A stretch of 64,000 nt of DNA, from assembly GCA_038503035.1 (NCBI GenBank), contig JAVSML010018938.1:22647-86646 (forward strand), given 5' to 3'. Below the pieces are notes generated by a model that was given only the letters and a program-made list of their open reading frames with translations, was not told where the DNA came from and made no database searches. The translations under genes were made by a program, and so were the position numbers. Below are positions 35,527 to 47,539 of this stretch, piece after piece (position 1 is the stretch's first letter; every line of letters starts with the position of its first letter). The stretch is from Crocodylus rhombifer (Eukaryota > Chordata > Crocodylia > Crocodylidae).

Positions 35527-35701
35527 CAGCAGTTCTGAACTGGGGGTACATGTACCCCCAGGAAGTACATGAGATCTATTTCATACATTGCCCAACATAG
35601 GTCGATGGGCCTAAAAAATTAATTTCCCATTGAAAGTGGGCATATGAAGTCTCACTCTGAGACCAAGGGGTATGTCAACTGAAAAAGGTTCAGAACCACT
35701 G
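35527..35701. mobile_element. hAT MITE, 175 bp, nested
   Basis: Left end CAGCAGTTCTGAAC and right end GTTCAGAACCACTG are inverted repeats. The target duplication ATCTAGAG is identical at 35519-35526 and 35702-35709. A perfect 20-bp palindrome, TGGGGGTACATGTACCCCCA, sits at 35541-35560. Confidence 0.85.
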
Positions 35702-35840
35702 ATCTAGAGCCATGTTTTATTGCTATATTTACAATGTTAAAGCAACTTGGAAGCCTACAAGTGTCACTATAAACATAACAAAATACATTTTAAATATATA
35801 TTTTGATGTTTTCTTTTGGTTTTCTTCTCACGTGATGTGT
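35702..35840 (+). repeat. Unnamed interspersed repeat, copy 2
   Basis: Shares the blocks GTTTTATTGCTATATTTACA, TTGGAAGCCTACAAGTG and TTTTGGTTTTCTTCTCACG with 18100-18330. It forms part of the interior of the 34966 element, so the 18.1-kb copy may be a relic of the same kind of element. Confidence 0.45.
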
Positions 35841-37526
35841 GTGTGATGGAGGGGATGTGGGTCAGTCTCTGGGGGAGGGATTGTAGGGGTGCTGCTTAGG
35901 AGAGATGGGTCCCCTGCTCCCCACCGGGTCCAAAGCCCACCCCACCAGGGGCTACTGCTCCCCATCCACCCCCACCCACCCTGCACAGCCAGAGCTTACC
36001 AGCAGCAGCAGTGGCATTTGGAGCACTTAAAGCCTCATGGCAGAGCCACCCGCACAGCAGGGTGTGGGGCAGCAGGGCTCGGCGCAGGTCATTTGGCACC
36101 TGCACTGCTGCATTGTGCAGGTGCAGCCCAGCTCAGCAGGGTACCACACAGCACTGTGCGCTGTCTGGCAGCTTGGAGCACTCTGGCTGTCACCTGGGGC
36201 CAGCAGCGCTCAGCCCCAGTGGCCCTGAGCTGCCCAATGTGTAGTGCCCTGCTGAGCTGCCGCTGCCGTATTGCATGGGTCCAGTGGGGGTGCTCTGCCA
36301 TGAGGCTCCAAGTGGCCGACTGCCGCTGCTAATGCTGGTGAGTGTGGGCTGTGCGGGGGTCAGGTCCAGGTGGGGAAGCGAGCAGGGAGCTGGGGGAATG
36401 AACAGTGGGGCTGAGGCCAGGTGTGGTAGGGCAGCCCCCCCCCCCCCATGGTCCCTTCTCCCCTCCTCCAGCCCCCCCAATCTCCTACTTACCTGGCACA
36501 AAGCCAGGTCCCCACAGCCTGCACCGCTGCCTGCCCTGCACAAGTAGACAGCGTGATGCAGCACCAGGCCAAGGACCAGCCATAGAGATGCTCTGGCTAG
36601 CTACCAGAGCAGCTCTATGGCAGACCCAAGCCTCCGGTTGCCTCAGGGCATGGACCATGCCCTGCCCTGCTTTTTTCCCCACCTCCAGGGTATTTTTTGG
36701 TACCTGACTCTCCAGATATCAAGTTTTGCCCCCATGCTGCAAATATGCAGCTCAGGGAACATTTTTTGTTCCTGCATGCGTGTCTTGCAGCGACTCAAAG
36801 GGGTCTGACGTGCTGTTAGAGACACATGTGTGCTTCTGTGGACAGGCCATGTGGGTTCCCATTTGAAATCTCTGGGCACATCCCAATGAGCATGCACTTG
36901 CAGTTTGCTGCACCTCAAACCCATATGAGGCACTACAAACCACACATGGTGCATGTGCACCCATTTGCTGCCCTGCTAATTTGAAGCACAGTGGCAGGGT
37001 TTTGACATCTGGAGATCCCGGTGTCAACCCCTCCCCCCCCCCACATACAAACTGCTGCTAAAAAAAAAAAAAAGCACACCAGCATGTGGCACCAGAAACA
37101 GAGCCTGGCTAGCCAGGGCCATGCTCTGGCTGCCTGCCAGACTCTGAGCAACTGGCTCAGTGCTGCTGATGCCCTGGGAGCCCCCCAGACCCATGGTACA
37201 GCTGCTGAGGCCAGCACAGGTTCAGGCTCCAGCCTCCCCTGCCCCACCTACGTCAATTTGGTGCACGCCAGAGCACGCATACAGGAGCGTATCTGGGAAC
37301 AAATAGCAGGAGCGGCACGTGTTTCCCAGAGGACAGACAGTGGTACAAATATGTGCCTTTGCACATGCCTGCTCACCAGAATGCACCCTCTGAGTGTATC
37401 TTGTGAATCATCAGTATTTGCATGCCTAACAATGCTAATAATGTGTGGCACCCTGTAGCACCTTAAAAGGATCTCACAGCATTCCAGGATGCTGCGACAC
37501 CCTGGTTGAGAATCAGAGTTTTAGAA

Positions 37527-38357
37527 TGAGAGTGTAGGTGAAATGGGGGTCTGAACCTCACCGAGGTGTTTGAATACCCCCATAATACAGAGTACTAAAC
37601 ACATATAAACTCTATATTAAAATGATTAGGGTTCCAAAGCCAAGCACTAAATAGGTAGGCTGTACCAAAATTAAGGTTGTTCATATCTCCTTATCTTAGC
37701 TTCTTTTGAATATATGCATTACAGCAGTCTAAAATGAAATAACCACATGCTATTTTCACGCCCCCCCTGCAGCTGGCTTATTACATGTACGTGATGCCTG
37801 AGGTTACCTTAAGCTGCAAGGAGGGTTGATTCTAGGTGTGGGGAAAGTGTGGTTTGAACTCACCTTTGCCCAATTCTGTCAAGAGTAGAATTGGCAGGAA
37901 GGAGCAGCTGGCTCACCCTACTGAACCTGAGCAGGGCTTGCTATTATTTTAATATCATAATGTGAACCAATCCACGACTGCTTCAGCTATTGTGAAGTGC
38001 TTTTTATCTTCTCTTTTTAACCACAAAGATATATTTTTTCCAGCTAGGAATCCTTAAGGGGGAAAAATATCAAACTACAAGAAGGCTGAGGAACTCTGAA
38101 ATATAGGTCACGTGAGTGTCAGGAGGGAGTCCACATTTTTTCACATTCCCATCCTTTGATATTAACATAATAAAGTTGCATGCAAAATGTCCCATGACAA
38201 TGAGCCCATCACAAATCTACACAGTTTCACCTGACAAGGGCTAGGTAACTTGCTTATTTTAACAGCCTGAAGGGAAATTATTCTTCCTATTGAAAGTTTA
38301 ATAGTTTTGAGCATAGTGAATGCTCCTTAGTAGCCAACACTCTTTAGAAATGAATCA
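37527..38357. other. AT-rich intergenic DNA
   Basis: No exon or repeat family recognised. Confidence 0.45.
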
Positions 38358-38365
38358 CTGAGAAT

Positions 38366-39325
38366 TAGAGGTGCACCAATACATCGGTCCAAGATCAGAT
38401 CGGTACCAATATAAAGAAAACTGTTTGTGTCAGATATTGGCCTGATGGGGCTGATAATTTGGCCAATAAATGCCCATGCTGTGCACAACCACAGCAAAGC
38501 ACTCAGGCAGCTGGGAGCACAGCCCAGCAGTGTGGAGAGCTGCCTCCAGCTGGTCAGTCTGTTGTGATGGAAGGGGAGGAAGGGCCACGGGGGCACAGAT
38601 CAACACCCTCCACAGTGAGGAAGGGGGCAGGGGCAGGTGTTACCCAGGCAGGGCAGGGCAGGGCAGGGCAGGGCAGGGCAGGGCAGGAGGGGGTGGGGAC
38701 AAAACCATGTGCTTCCTGGATCCGCGCAGGGTGGGACGGGGCAGGCTGTACAGGGATCTTCTCTGTGGGGACTGGGCTCAGAGTGGGCACTGGCAGCACT
38801 GGGATGATGCAGCATCCACCCCAAATTTTGCTGCAGCTCTGCTCCCAGCACTGCTGCCACCAGCTGCCCTGCGCAGCCCCAGCAATTCCCAGCATGTGTG
38901 TGGAGGTGAGGCATTCAGCCGGATGGCTGGCGGCAGCAGTGCTGGGGGCAGAGTGGCAGTGAAATCTGGGGTGGATGTTGTATCCTCCCAGCGCTGCTGG
39001 CGCCTGCTCCAAGCCAAGCCCCACACAGGCTCGGCTGCAGCCCGCCTCACCCCACACAGATCCGGGGGACATCCTCCCTCCCCAGTACCCTCCCAGGGTG
39101 CAAGCAGCAGTAGGAGCCACCCTCTCCCCCAACAAGCTGCGGCTCTTCCCCCCCACCCTACCTGGGCAGTGTCTATCCCTGCCCCCCTCCCTCCCCGCAG
39201 CATTGATCTGCACCCCAACACCCCTTCCACCACACTGGACTTACCAGCTGGAGGCAGCTGTATCAGAAGTCAGATTGGTATCAGCCGATACGCCTTCTTA
39301 AACATCAGCTATTGGTGCACCTCTA
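38366..39325. mobile_element. hAT-type non-autonomous element, 960 bp
   Basis: Left end TAGAGGTGCACCAATA and right end TATTGGTGCACCTCTA are a perfect 16-bp inverted repeat. The target duplication CTGAGAAT is identical at 38358-38365 and 39326-39333. Subterminal motifs GATCGGTACCAATA and GGTATCAGCCGATA continue the symmetry. The interior is GC-rich and holds seven GGGCA units at 38651-38685. Overlapping long frames on both strands (up to 308 codons) follow from GC content and show no transposase motif. Confidence 0.9.
38651..38685. repeat. (GGGCA)7 microsatellite
   Basis: Seven perfect pentamer units inside the hAT at 38366-39325, likely to vary in number. Confidence 0.85.
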
Positions 39326-39333
39326 CTGAGAAT

Positions 39334-40390
39334 GCCTCTGCAAAACATTTTGAGGTAGTTTCTATCATTCAAGCTGACTGGTATCCCAAAGTATAACCCC
39401 CATGCACTCAAAATTACCAGGTTTTTAAAATAATAATAAAAGTCTTCATCAGACTTCTGGTATTTGGTACTAAAGCTTCTAGGGTATATTTGTTTCTAGT
39501 CTTTTCTCCAAAGATGAAGGATAGAATTTTTTTTTTTTAAATGGAAGCTGAGATTCTCTCCTCATGCCATGACTGGTATATTAGTCTTGAAGAAAAGGAC
39601 TAGCTATCATGATGCACTTTACCAACTATTGTGAAACGTAGTCAGAGTCAGCAAATTGTAACTAGCTTATGTAGGAGAGATCTTGAAGGACAGCACTAGT
39701 CAGGGAGAGAAATGGGCCATCTCAATCTGGGCATTAGTTAATTTATGCCATTATAGAAAAAATTGTTCTATTAGATAATTTGCAGAGACTGTTCTTGCAT
39801 CTGCCAGAAGTGCCCTGCTGTATCTTCTAAAATGACTAAAAACTACAGAACAAACCCAGCATGCCTCTTTGGAATCAGCCATCTATGCAAGAAACCCAGC
39901 TCACATAGCAGAGCAAAAACGAAGAGTCAAACCCTACCCCCAAATCATACAACTGTAAAATGTACAAATTACGTTTGGAGTTCTTTTCTTTGCTTTCCAA
40001 TTTTTCAGCCTTGAGGAGGCCAAGTTTTCAAGTTTTCTCTACAGTTACAAAGGCTAGAAAATTAGTTTTTGCTTAAAGGAAAGCCAAAGTTCTCACAGCA
40101 TCACATGACTCCAGGAGCTAGAGCTTTAAGAAAAAACACAAGGGAGTAAAGGTACATTCAGAGCATGTTTTCATGGCAGCCACCAGTTGCTTTAATCCAT
40201 CATATGCTCTTTACTAGCCTGTTTCCCCACAACTCCATCTTTGGAAGTAGGCTGATGCTCATATCAGAGCTGGTGTTAAGAAAGTTATACTTATTATCTT
40301 GCTCCCTCACAGCATCCATTCTGAAGCCTTATAAGACCTCTCATTTCTCTACACCATACATGGCCCACTCCCAAATCAGTAGGCTCAGGG
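39334..40390. other. AT-rich intergenic DNA
   Basis: No exon or repeat family recognised. Confidence 0.45.
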
Positions 40391-42090
40391 TACCATCCTT
40401 GGCAGAGTGGGGATCCCTGACTAGCCAGTGCTAATCTCTCCCCGCAACCACCGCTTATGGGCACGCTGCCCACCTGTCTCTCCTGCCATGCCTTTGATGA
40501 CTCATAATTAAGATGTTAATTAGGTGGGAGGCTACCCATTTTTTGCCCCGATGCCAGGGGGTGCTATCTGCAGCTCTGTTCGTCTCCTACACTGGAGCCC
40601 AAGCCTCGCAGATGGCATCCAGATGACACAATGCTCCTGCCTACAGCCAAGCCAAGCTTAGGACTCATCAGGGCCTCAGACATAAACATTCATACCGCTC
40701 TCCTCTTACTAGGGCCTCTAACACTCCACTCTCTCTCACAAGGTCTCTTTCACGTGTTGACAACTTGTACTGCCTTGCTCCCTCTTGGAGCGGGCCCCTT
40801 CAGCCACAGGCTTTAGCTAGCTCATACCTTGGGTGGCAAACGTACCGTCTTTTGGGCCTTTCCCGTGACCCTCATCGGGGTAGTGGCCAGCCAATTACCC
40901 GACCAGGTCTAAGCTTGCCCTGGCCCCTTCCCAGGGCAACTCTATACACTCAAGTGATACTGGGCTCCCACACCTCTGGTTTTCACCCCCTCACTGGGGC
41001 TCCTCATCTCTGCCCCCTCACTGGGGCTTCACACTGTCCCCGCACTGGGGTTTCACCTCTGCCCCACTTTCTTGGGCCACCCCTCACTGAGGCATTCTTA
41101 ACCCACACCACAACTGGTGCTCCAGGGTCTCACTCCCCCACTGGGGCAGCAGGTCACTGTGCTCTACTACAGCTCTTACTTTAGACCCACTCAGCCTCCC
41201 AGCAGTGTTGGACTCACCCCTCTCTCAGACTGAGCCTCCCTTACTTAGGCTGTGGCCCAAACTGAAGCCTCAAGTATCTGGAGACATATCTTGGTCTCCC
41301 CTCACTGGGGCCACCCCCTTACTGGGGCTCCTCATCTCTGCCCCCCTCACTGGGGTTCCACACCGCCTCCTTATTGGGGTCACAGGGCTTCCCTCCCCAG
41401 TGGGCTCAGGTGGCCATAGCCATGCCTGGCCCCAGCTACTTTTCCTCAGGGTCCTACACCCCACAGGGCTCAGGTGGCCACAGCTATGCCTGGCCCCCAT
41501 TCTTGCTCCTCACAGTCTTGCACCCCACAGGGCTCAGGTGGCTGTAGCCATACCTGGCCCCAACTACCTCCAATGATACATGACCCACCCAAAGGCAAGG
41601 GTTAGGTTAAGGCACCCCTACCCACCTTTCACCAGGGTGGTAACTGGCCTGGCACTTCCTGAGGGCTAGCGTGCCACTGAGAGCCCCACCAGGCTACCTA
41701 CTCCTGGCAGGATGCAGTTTTAGGTCATGCCCAGAACCAGGAGCTTCCTTAAGCTCCTGCCCTTACCACCAGGATGTTGCATGCAGCCTTGCAACCAGGC
41801 AATGTTACTACCTGGCCTGCCAGTAGCAAACTACTCTCTTGATATAGGTGGCCAGAGGTCTAAAATGGCAGCCACAATCAAGAACCTGCTGGCTGCTTGG
41901 CTCTGCTCTTAAAGTGGCAGGCACCAGCAGTGCATTGCCACTCACCTTCCCCCTTAGAGCTATGTCATCTAGAGAGTCTTTCTCTCCTGACAGAGTCACC
42001 CATGGCAAACAGGCCTGGGGGGAACTACCAGGCAAACAACAGGCTTCCTGGTGGTTTGCTGGCTTGTGACTGCTAAAAGGGTGGATTCTT
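40391..42090. repeat. Pyrimidine-rich repeat region, possible old LTR
   Basis: The plus strand is C/T-rich, with many irregular copies of CACTGGGG between 40995 and 41400. It contains a 64-bp minisatellite at 41402-41570. Plus-strand frames of 123 and 139 codons follow the repeat and have no domain. On the minus strand CCTATATCAAGAG near 41850 could be a TATA-like box, but TG...CA ends and target duplications are not evident, so LTR identity is only a guess. Confidence 0.35.
41402..41570. repeat. 64-bp minisatellite, about 2.6 units
   Basis: Units begin with GGGCTCAGGTGGC at 41402, 41466 and 41530, exactly 64 bp apart. The first two each close with CACCCCACA. Units differ by scattered substitutions. 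Confidence 0.85.
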
Positions 42091-44119
42091 CTGTTGCCTG
42101 TGCCTTCAGCAAAGAGATGCATCTGTGAGAATTGCCAATATTCTGACTCACACAAGTGTGAATGACTGCCCCGGCTTCAGGGTTGAAAAGAATTGGACCA
42201 GCTGTCTGTGCTGAGTAGGAGGAAAGCCAATATTCAAAATGAGAGGCCAGATCCTCACCTGAACTATGCTGGGTTTAACCCACTTTTCCATTTCTAGGCT
42301 AAGTAGAGGTGGCTTGCAGCTATGCGTGGTGGTCTTGGGAGGTGGGGACCCGTAAGTGGAGGCAGAAAGTAGGAAAAAGGTGCCCTCCTTTTAAGGCAGC
42401 TTGACAAGTGCTTCCAGCTTTTGAGGTAGCACAGAACAACCAGGCACAGGGCTGGGAATCTGGAAGCACTTCACTGCCTCTGCGTACATGTATGAATGAT
42501 CCCAGCAAGTGCAGAACAAGGGAGGTTTGGGCCCAGACTGATGGCAGCATTAAGGAATCCTAGGGGTGTCTCAGTGAGCCAGACCTTCTGCTGTCATGCT
42601 GGCTGGCTGGGCTAGTAATTCCACCATCCTCCTGCCCACAGCCCACAGTTTAAAGAAAGCAGATTGATTAATAAGAGTGTAGCAACAGTGCCAAAGCTCT
42701 CCAGCAATCCTCAGGTCACAGAACAGTGCAATGGCACTAGTACCACTGAGGGTAGCTCTGAGGCTGCTCTGAATTCTGCCAGGGAAGTTGAAACAATCAG
42801 GCCCAAGATTAAAGAGACACAGCTCTGTATTCTCTTCCCCCTTCTTGGCACCTGCACACTACAGAGATGAACCAGATTCAAGCACAGGCCCTCAATCCTT
42901 GTCTCCCCGGGTGGAGAGTGTTAATCAACTATAATGACCAGTTGGGTCAATGAAGGGGTGCTTTTGACAAGCTTATGGACACATGTTTATCTACACCTTT
43001 CTGGTCACATGGAGGGTGTGGCGGAGCACCTTTGGGGTGCTCACCATGTAGCAAGGGCTGCAGTAGGCTGGGACAAAGCCAGCAGAGCAGGCAGCCAAGC
43101 AAAACCCTGGAATGTCAATTTTAAGGGGGAAAGTGTGTGGCAGGGCACCTTTGGTGGTACTCACCACTTGGCTTTCACAGACTCAGAGGGGAGCCTGCTT
43201 TGGAGGAGCAGCAGGGGACACCTCCCCTAGGATCTCATAGATGACATAGCTCTAAGGATCATTGGGACACACAAGCCTCTCCATCACTATGAGGTCTTAG
43301 TCCATGGAGGAGGTGACAGATCTGGATACAACTAGAATGACTGCAGGCTGTTCTCAATACCAATTCCCTAACTAAATGACAAAATAAAGCCACATGAAGA
43401 TAGATCTTATCTGTGCATCTTTTAAGATGAAGACAAGCTAGGAAATTGCTCTGGAGAAGGATGAGTTTTATTGTGTTGTACTGTCCAAGCCTCTATCACT
43501 GGTAAAAAAATACAGTATAGAGATTTTGATATATACATACACCCATCCCTCAAACATCATCTTGCCACAGTGTATGATTTACTGGCAGAAAAACAAGCTG
43601 AACTTAAATCTAGGCAAATGCTATGTTACTTGATAAACCTTGATGTTCTGGCAGAGAAAAATGTGTGCTTTTCCAATCTGTTCCCACCTCAATATCCAAA
43701 ACAAGTAGATTGCTCCCAGGCACTTTTCCTTTTCTAATCCATTGCGTTTTTAGGAAATGCAGGGCTAAGGCATTTCATTCACGGATATATAAAAGCAAGT
43801 ATGTTGAAACCATTGCTTTGATGGGCTCTATTGCACATGTACTTGCAAGACCTTGTCCAGTTCCAAGTGCCTTGCTGTCCAGAGGCAAAAATATCACTTA
43901 TTTTTCAGTTATATTGGCATCTTTCCCTCTTGCCCCTCTCTCAAATAATTTTTCTTTCAAATTAGAATTTAATAAAATATAATGAAGCAACTTACATCTT
44001 GACACATTAATTGCATAAAGAATGAACATTTACATTAATTAGGCAGTTGGTAGGCAGATCCTGAACAATCTTGTCACCTCATTTCAGTATATTCTCAAAC
44101 ATGCTTCTCTGTCTGTATC
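42091..44119. other. Intergenic DNA with a small direct repeat
   Basis: GTGTGGCGGAGCACCTTTGG at 43016 and GTGTGGCAGGGCACCTTTGG at 43135 start two similar about 31-bp units 119 bp apart, each close to TACTCACCA or TGCTCACCA. The first unit forms a 7-bp hairpin. No exon recognised; the 88-codon frame at 43471 has no domain. Confidence 0.4.
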
Positions 44120-44205
44120 TACCTGTTGTCTTGTCTCAGACTGTGAGATTTTTGGGAAAGGGCCACTCTTGTTTTGCTTTTATACAGCACCTAGGCACAT
44201 TTGGA
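44120..44205 (+). repeat. MIR-like CORE-SINE tail
   Basis: CAGACTGTGAGATTTTTGGG, GGGCCACTCTTG and ATACAGCACCTAGGCACA follow the order of the 3' tail shared by reptile MIR-like SINEs. Only the tail is present. Confidence 0.55.
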
Positions 44206-44865
44206 CTCTCTTCTATGACAGAATCCTCCCTAGCCTCCCTACCATAACAGCAAACAACAGAGAAAAGAGATCAGGCAACTTTATTTGGGGGTTACAGGGA
44301 AACAAAGATCCTATCTGCAATGTGCACTGGAGTTTTCCTTATATCAAAAGAAAGAAGGCATTGTGCTGCAAAGAGATAAATTCAATGTTTACATGACACA
44401 GTAGAGGCTAGCATATTTCAAACCTGCTGTCTGTGCCCTTTCTCGGCTGTGAGCTCATTGCAACCAGGCAGGTATGGAATTCTGTTTAGACTTAAAGTGT
44501 CAAGAACTGCTTCTGTTTCACCTCAGGCATCTTATTTTGGAGAGGGTGCCATGAAAGCACTCTAGCATAACGACACAGACAGGAATTTGGCTGATCTCAG
44601 AATGCACGGACCATTTCAAGGAAAGGATTGATGATTGGACCAGGCTTATGAGCTGAGAGATAATCATCAGAAATGCTTTTCCTCAGCACTGTCATGTAAT
44701 GTTCCTATGGAAATTTCTACAAAAGCAGCTTTTTTTTTTTTTTTTTTGTAAAGGGACAAAAGGGAATAACAGTGGGGTCCCCAGACAGAAAATCCCAAGG
44801 TATATGTTTGTGAAGAGAAGCTAGTGCAAGGACTGAGAAGTTAAACTCTGTCATGTTTTCAGAAG
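44206..44865. other. Intergenic DNA with a T18 run at 44730-44747
   Basis: The homopolymer stands alone; no retroelement body with a poly(A) tail on the minus strand was recognised next to it. Confidence 0.45.
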
Positions 44866-44873
44866 AGTACGGC

Positions 44874-45132
44874 CAGTGCTGGATTATGACATGCTGAGGC
44901 CCTAAGCTATGTCTGGTTTGAGAGGCCCCTTTTGATAAAAATAATCCAATGTACTTTTTGCCATATTAGAATGAAAATGTCCACATTTAGAGAGTTATTC
45001 TCCCATATCTCCTTTATCTAGCAACTGATTATTACAAAACTTGATACTGAGTCAAGGTTTTTTTCTTATTTCGGTGCCCCTCATATTGCCCTAAACTGTA
45101 GTTTAAGTAGATTAAGCCTAAATCCAGCACTG
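44874..45132. mobile_element. hAT MITE, 259 bp
   Basis: Left end CAGTGCTGGATTATGAC and right end (minus strand) CAGTGCTGGATTTAGGC are terminal inverted repeats. The target duplication AGTACGGC (44866-44873) and AGTATGGC (45133-45140) differs by one C/T change at a CpG. AT-rich interior, no coding capacity. Confidence 0.85.
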
Positions 45133-45271
45133 AGTATGGCCCATTGGGTGCCAACCCCTTTAGAAAATGTTGCCCTGTTTTTGAAGGGTGCTGAGCACAT
45201 AAAGCACAGCCCTTGGTGCCTTACTCAGCTCAGGAAATGTTTGTCTGAGGTATGGAGCAGTTACTGGTTTT

Positions 45272-47520
45272 TCATAGATTCATCCATTGTAAGGCCAAAA
45301 AGGAACTCAGAAGATCAGTGAGTCCAGTCCCCTGCACCAAGTAGGAAAGACAACTGGGGGTCAGGTGACCCCAGCAAGGTGACTGTCTAGTCTCCTCCTG
45401 AAGATTTCCAGGGTAGGTGATTGCACCATCTCTGGAGGGAGCTTTTTTCACAGTCTGGACCCCCTGATTGTGAAGAAGTTTTCCTAATGTTGAGCCTGAA
45501 TCTATCTTCCAGGAATTTGTGGCCATTACTCTTGGTGCCCTGGTGAACAGTTGCTCACCATGCCCTTGATGTACACCCCTAGGGTAGTGGTAAGCTGTTA
45601 CCAGGTCCCCTCTCAGCCTTCTTTTTCTCAGGCTGAAGAGTCCCAGATCCCTCAGCCTTTCCTCGTATGGCTTGCCTTTTAAAACTCTGATCATACGGGT
45701 GGCTCTTCTTTGGACTCTCTCAAGCTTGTCCTTGTTAAAGCGTGGTGCACAGAACTGGGCAGTACTCCAGCTGTGGTCTCACCAGTGCTGAGCAGAGCAG
45801 AATCATCATCTCCTTGACTTCGCTGGAGATGCATCAATTAATGCATGTGAGAGTATTATTTCCCTACTAGCTACAGCATCCCATTGCCAGTTCGTATTCA
45901 TACTTTGTTACCCCTAGGTCCCTTTCATTCATGGTGCTAGTCAGTTTGGTGCCACCAAGCCTGTAGGTGTGTTGGGGGTTGCTTGTCCTGAGGTACAGCA
46001 CTTTACATTTCTCAATGTTGAACTTCAATAGGTTCTGATCTGCCTAACTTGCTAGACTGTCTAGGTCTGCCTGTAACTGTAACCTATCTTTAAGCATGAC
46101 CATGCTTCCCCATAACTTAGTGTCATCCACAAACTTGGCCAGTGAGATTTTCACGCCCACATCCAAATCGTTAATAAAGATGTTGAAAAGTACTAGACTG
46201 AGCACCGACCTCTGCAAGACACTGCTGCCCACTTCTCACCAGGATGACACAGATCTGTTCACTATGACTCTCTGGGTCCTATCCTGCAGGTAGTTTCTCA
46301 CCCACCTGACTGTCTCGGAGTTAAGCCCACAATCCCCCAATTTTCTTGCTAGGATATTGTGGAATACTAGACCAAAGGCCTTTTGGAAGTCTAGGTGTAC
46401 AATTTCAACCTGCTCGCTCATGTTCACATGGCAAGTTACCTGGTCATAGAAGGAGATGAGGTTGGTAAGGCAAGACCTGCCTGCAATTAAGCCATGATAG
46501 CTGTCATTCAGAATCTTACCTTCTGCAAGCTTATCACAGATAGACTCCTTGATGAACTTTTCTAGGATTTTCCCTAGGATGGAAGTTAGGCTGATTGGCC
46601 TATAGTTACCCAAGTCCTCCCTCCTGCCCTTCTTGTGGATGGGCACAACACTGACCCTCTTCCAGTCCTCAGTGACTTCTCCAGAGCACCACAAGTTCTG
46701 GAAGACTTTAACCAGGGGCTCTACAATGACTTTGGCCAGCTCCTTCAGTGCTCTCAGATGAAGATCATCTGGTCCTGCTGACTTATACATGTCTAATTTT
46801 ATTAATTGGTCATACGCCAATTCTACGGTAATAATAAGAAGGCGATTATTCCTACCGTGCTCATCCTCTACTCTACCTGGCATGGTTTTCCCCTTGGTCT
46901 GGTGAAAGATCAAGGCAAAGTAGCCATTCAGGAGTTCAGCTTTCTCCTGGATGTTGGTAACCAGCTCTTCTGAGTTGAGCAATGACCCCACACTCCCATT
47001 TTTTTTCCTCCTGTTCCCTATGTACCTAAAAAAGGACTTCTTGTTGTCCTTGATTCCTGTTACTAATCTAAGTTCAGTCGCTGCTTTAGCTTGCCTTATC
47101 TGTTCCCTGCAAATGCAGGCCGTTATGGAATTTTCCTCCTTGGGGCCTGCCCCAAGCTTCCATTGTTTATACGCCTCTTTCTTCTTTCTTAAGAGGACCA
47201 TGATTTCCCTGTTTAGCCAAAAGGGCTTCCCAGCCCTTCTGTTACATTTTCTCTGCATGGAAGTGGACTTCCTTAGTCCTTCAAGGATCATGTCCTTAAG
47301 GAATAATGACTCTTCATGCACACCTTTCACCTTCGGTCCCTGCCTGCAGCACTTGCCCTACTAGTGAGCTAAGCTTGTTAAAATTTGCATTTTTGAAGTT
47401 CAGGACTTCAATCCTGCTATCCAACTTCTCTGCCTTACATCAGACAGTGAACATGATGGTTTAATGGTGGCTGTCACCCAGACTTCCCTCTATTTTTAAA
47501 TCAGTCACCAAATTAATACA
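45272..47520 (-). mobile_element. CR1 LINE fragment, 2.25 kb
   Basis: The 3' tail is on the left (TCATAGATTCAT). A 364-codon minus-strand frame (47330-46236) carries the linker and N-terminal reverse transcriptase: KSAGPDDLHLRALKELA, ISLTSILGKILEKFIKE, GRSCLTNLISFYDQVT and IVHLDFQKAFGLV. The next segment (46232-46044) has NIFINDLDVG and KFVDDTKLWG, so both catalytic aspartates remain. The 45694-45272 part holds the C-terminal [19 protein letters not shown]. The end of the endonuclease domain (GSLGDSHH) is near 47480, where the copy is truncated. It is a different subfamily from the 28-kb copy, judged by residue differences. Confidence 0.9.
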
Positions 47521-47539
47521 TATTAAGTGGTGTCCTTTT

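Larger units (their letters stand above)
34966..37518. mobile_element. hAT-type element, 2.55 kb, with a nested MITE
   Basis: The left end CAGGTTTTCAACCTTTTTAG pairs with the right end, which on the minus strand reads CTGATTCTCAACCAGGGTG, the common hAT CAGNGGTTCTCAACC type. The 8-bp target duplication TTTTAGAA at 34958-34965 and 37519-37526 is identical. GC-rich blocks (35.9-36.5 kb) and CT-rich blocks fill the interior. No transposase can be read; the 147- and 145-codon frames have no domain. It contains a 175-bp MITE at 35527-35701 that arrived later. Confidence 0.75.

Noticed and set aside
35889..36332. 147-codon plus-strand frame and overlapping frames
   Set aside because: Composition-driven frames in GC-rich hAT interior.
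38470..39396. 308-codon open frame on the plus strand, with 219- and 151-codon frames opposite
   Set aside because: They lie in a GC-rich hAT interior, overlap on both strands, run past the element's edge and have no domain.
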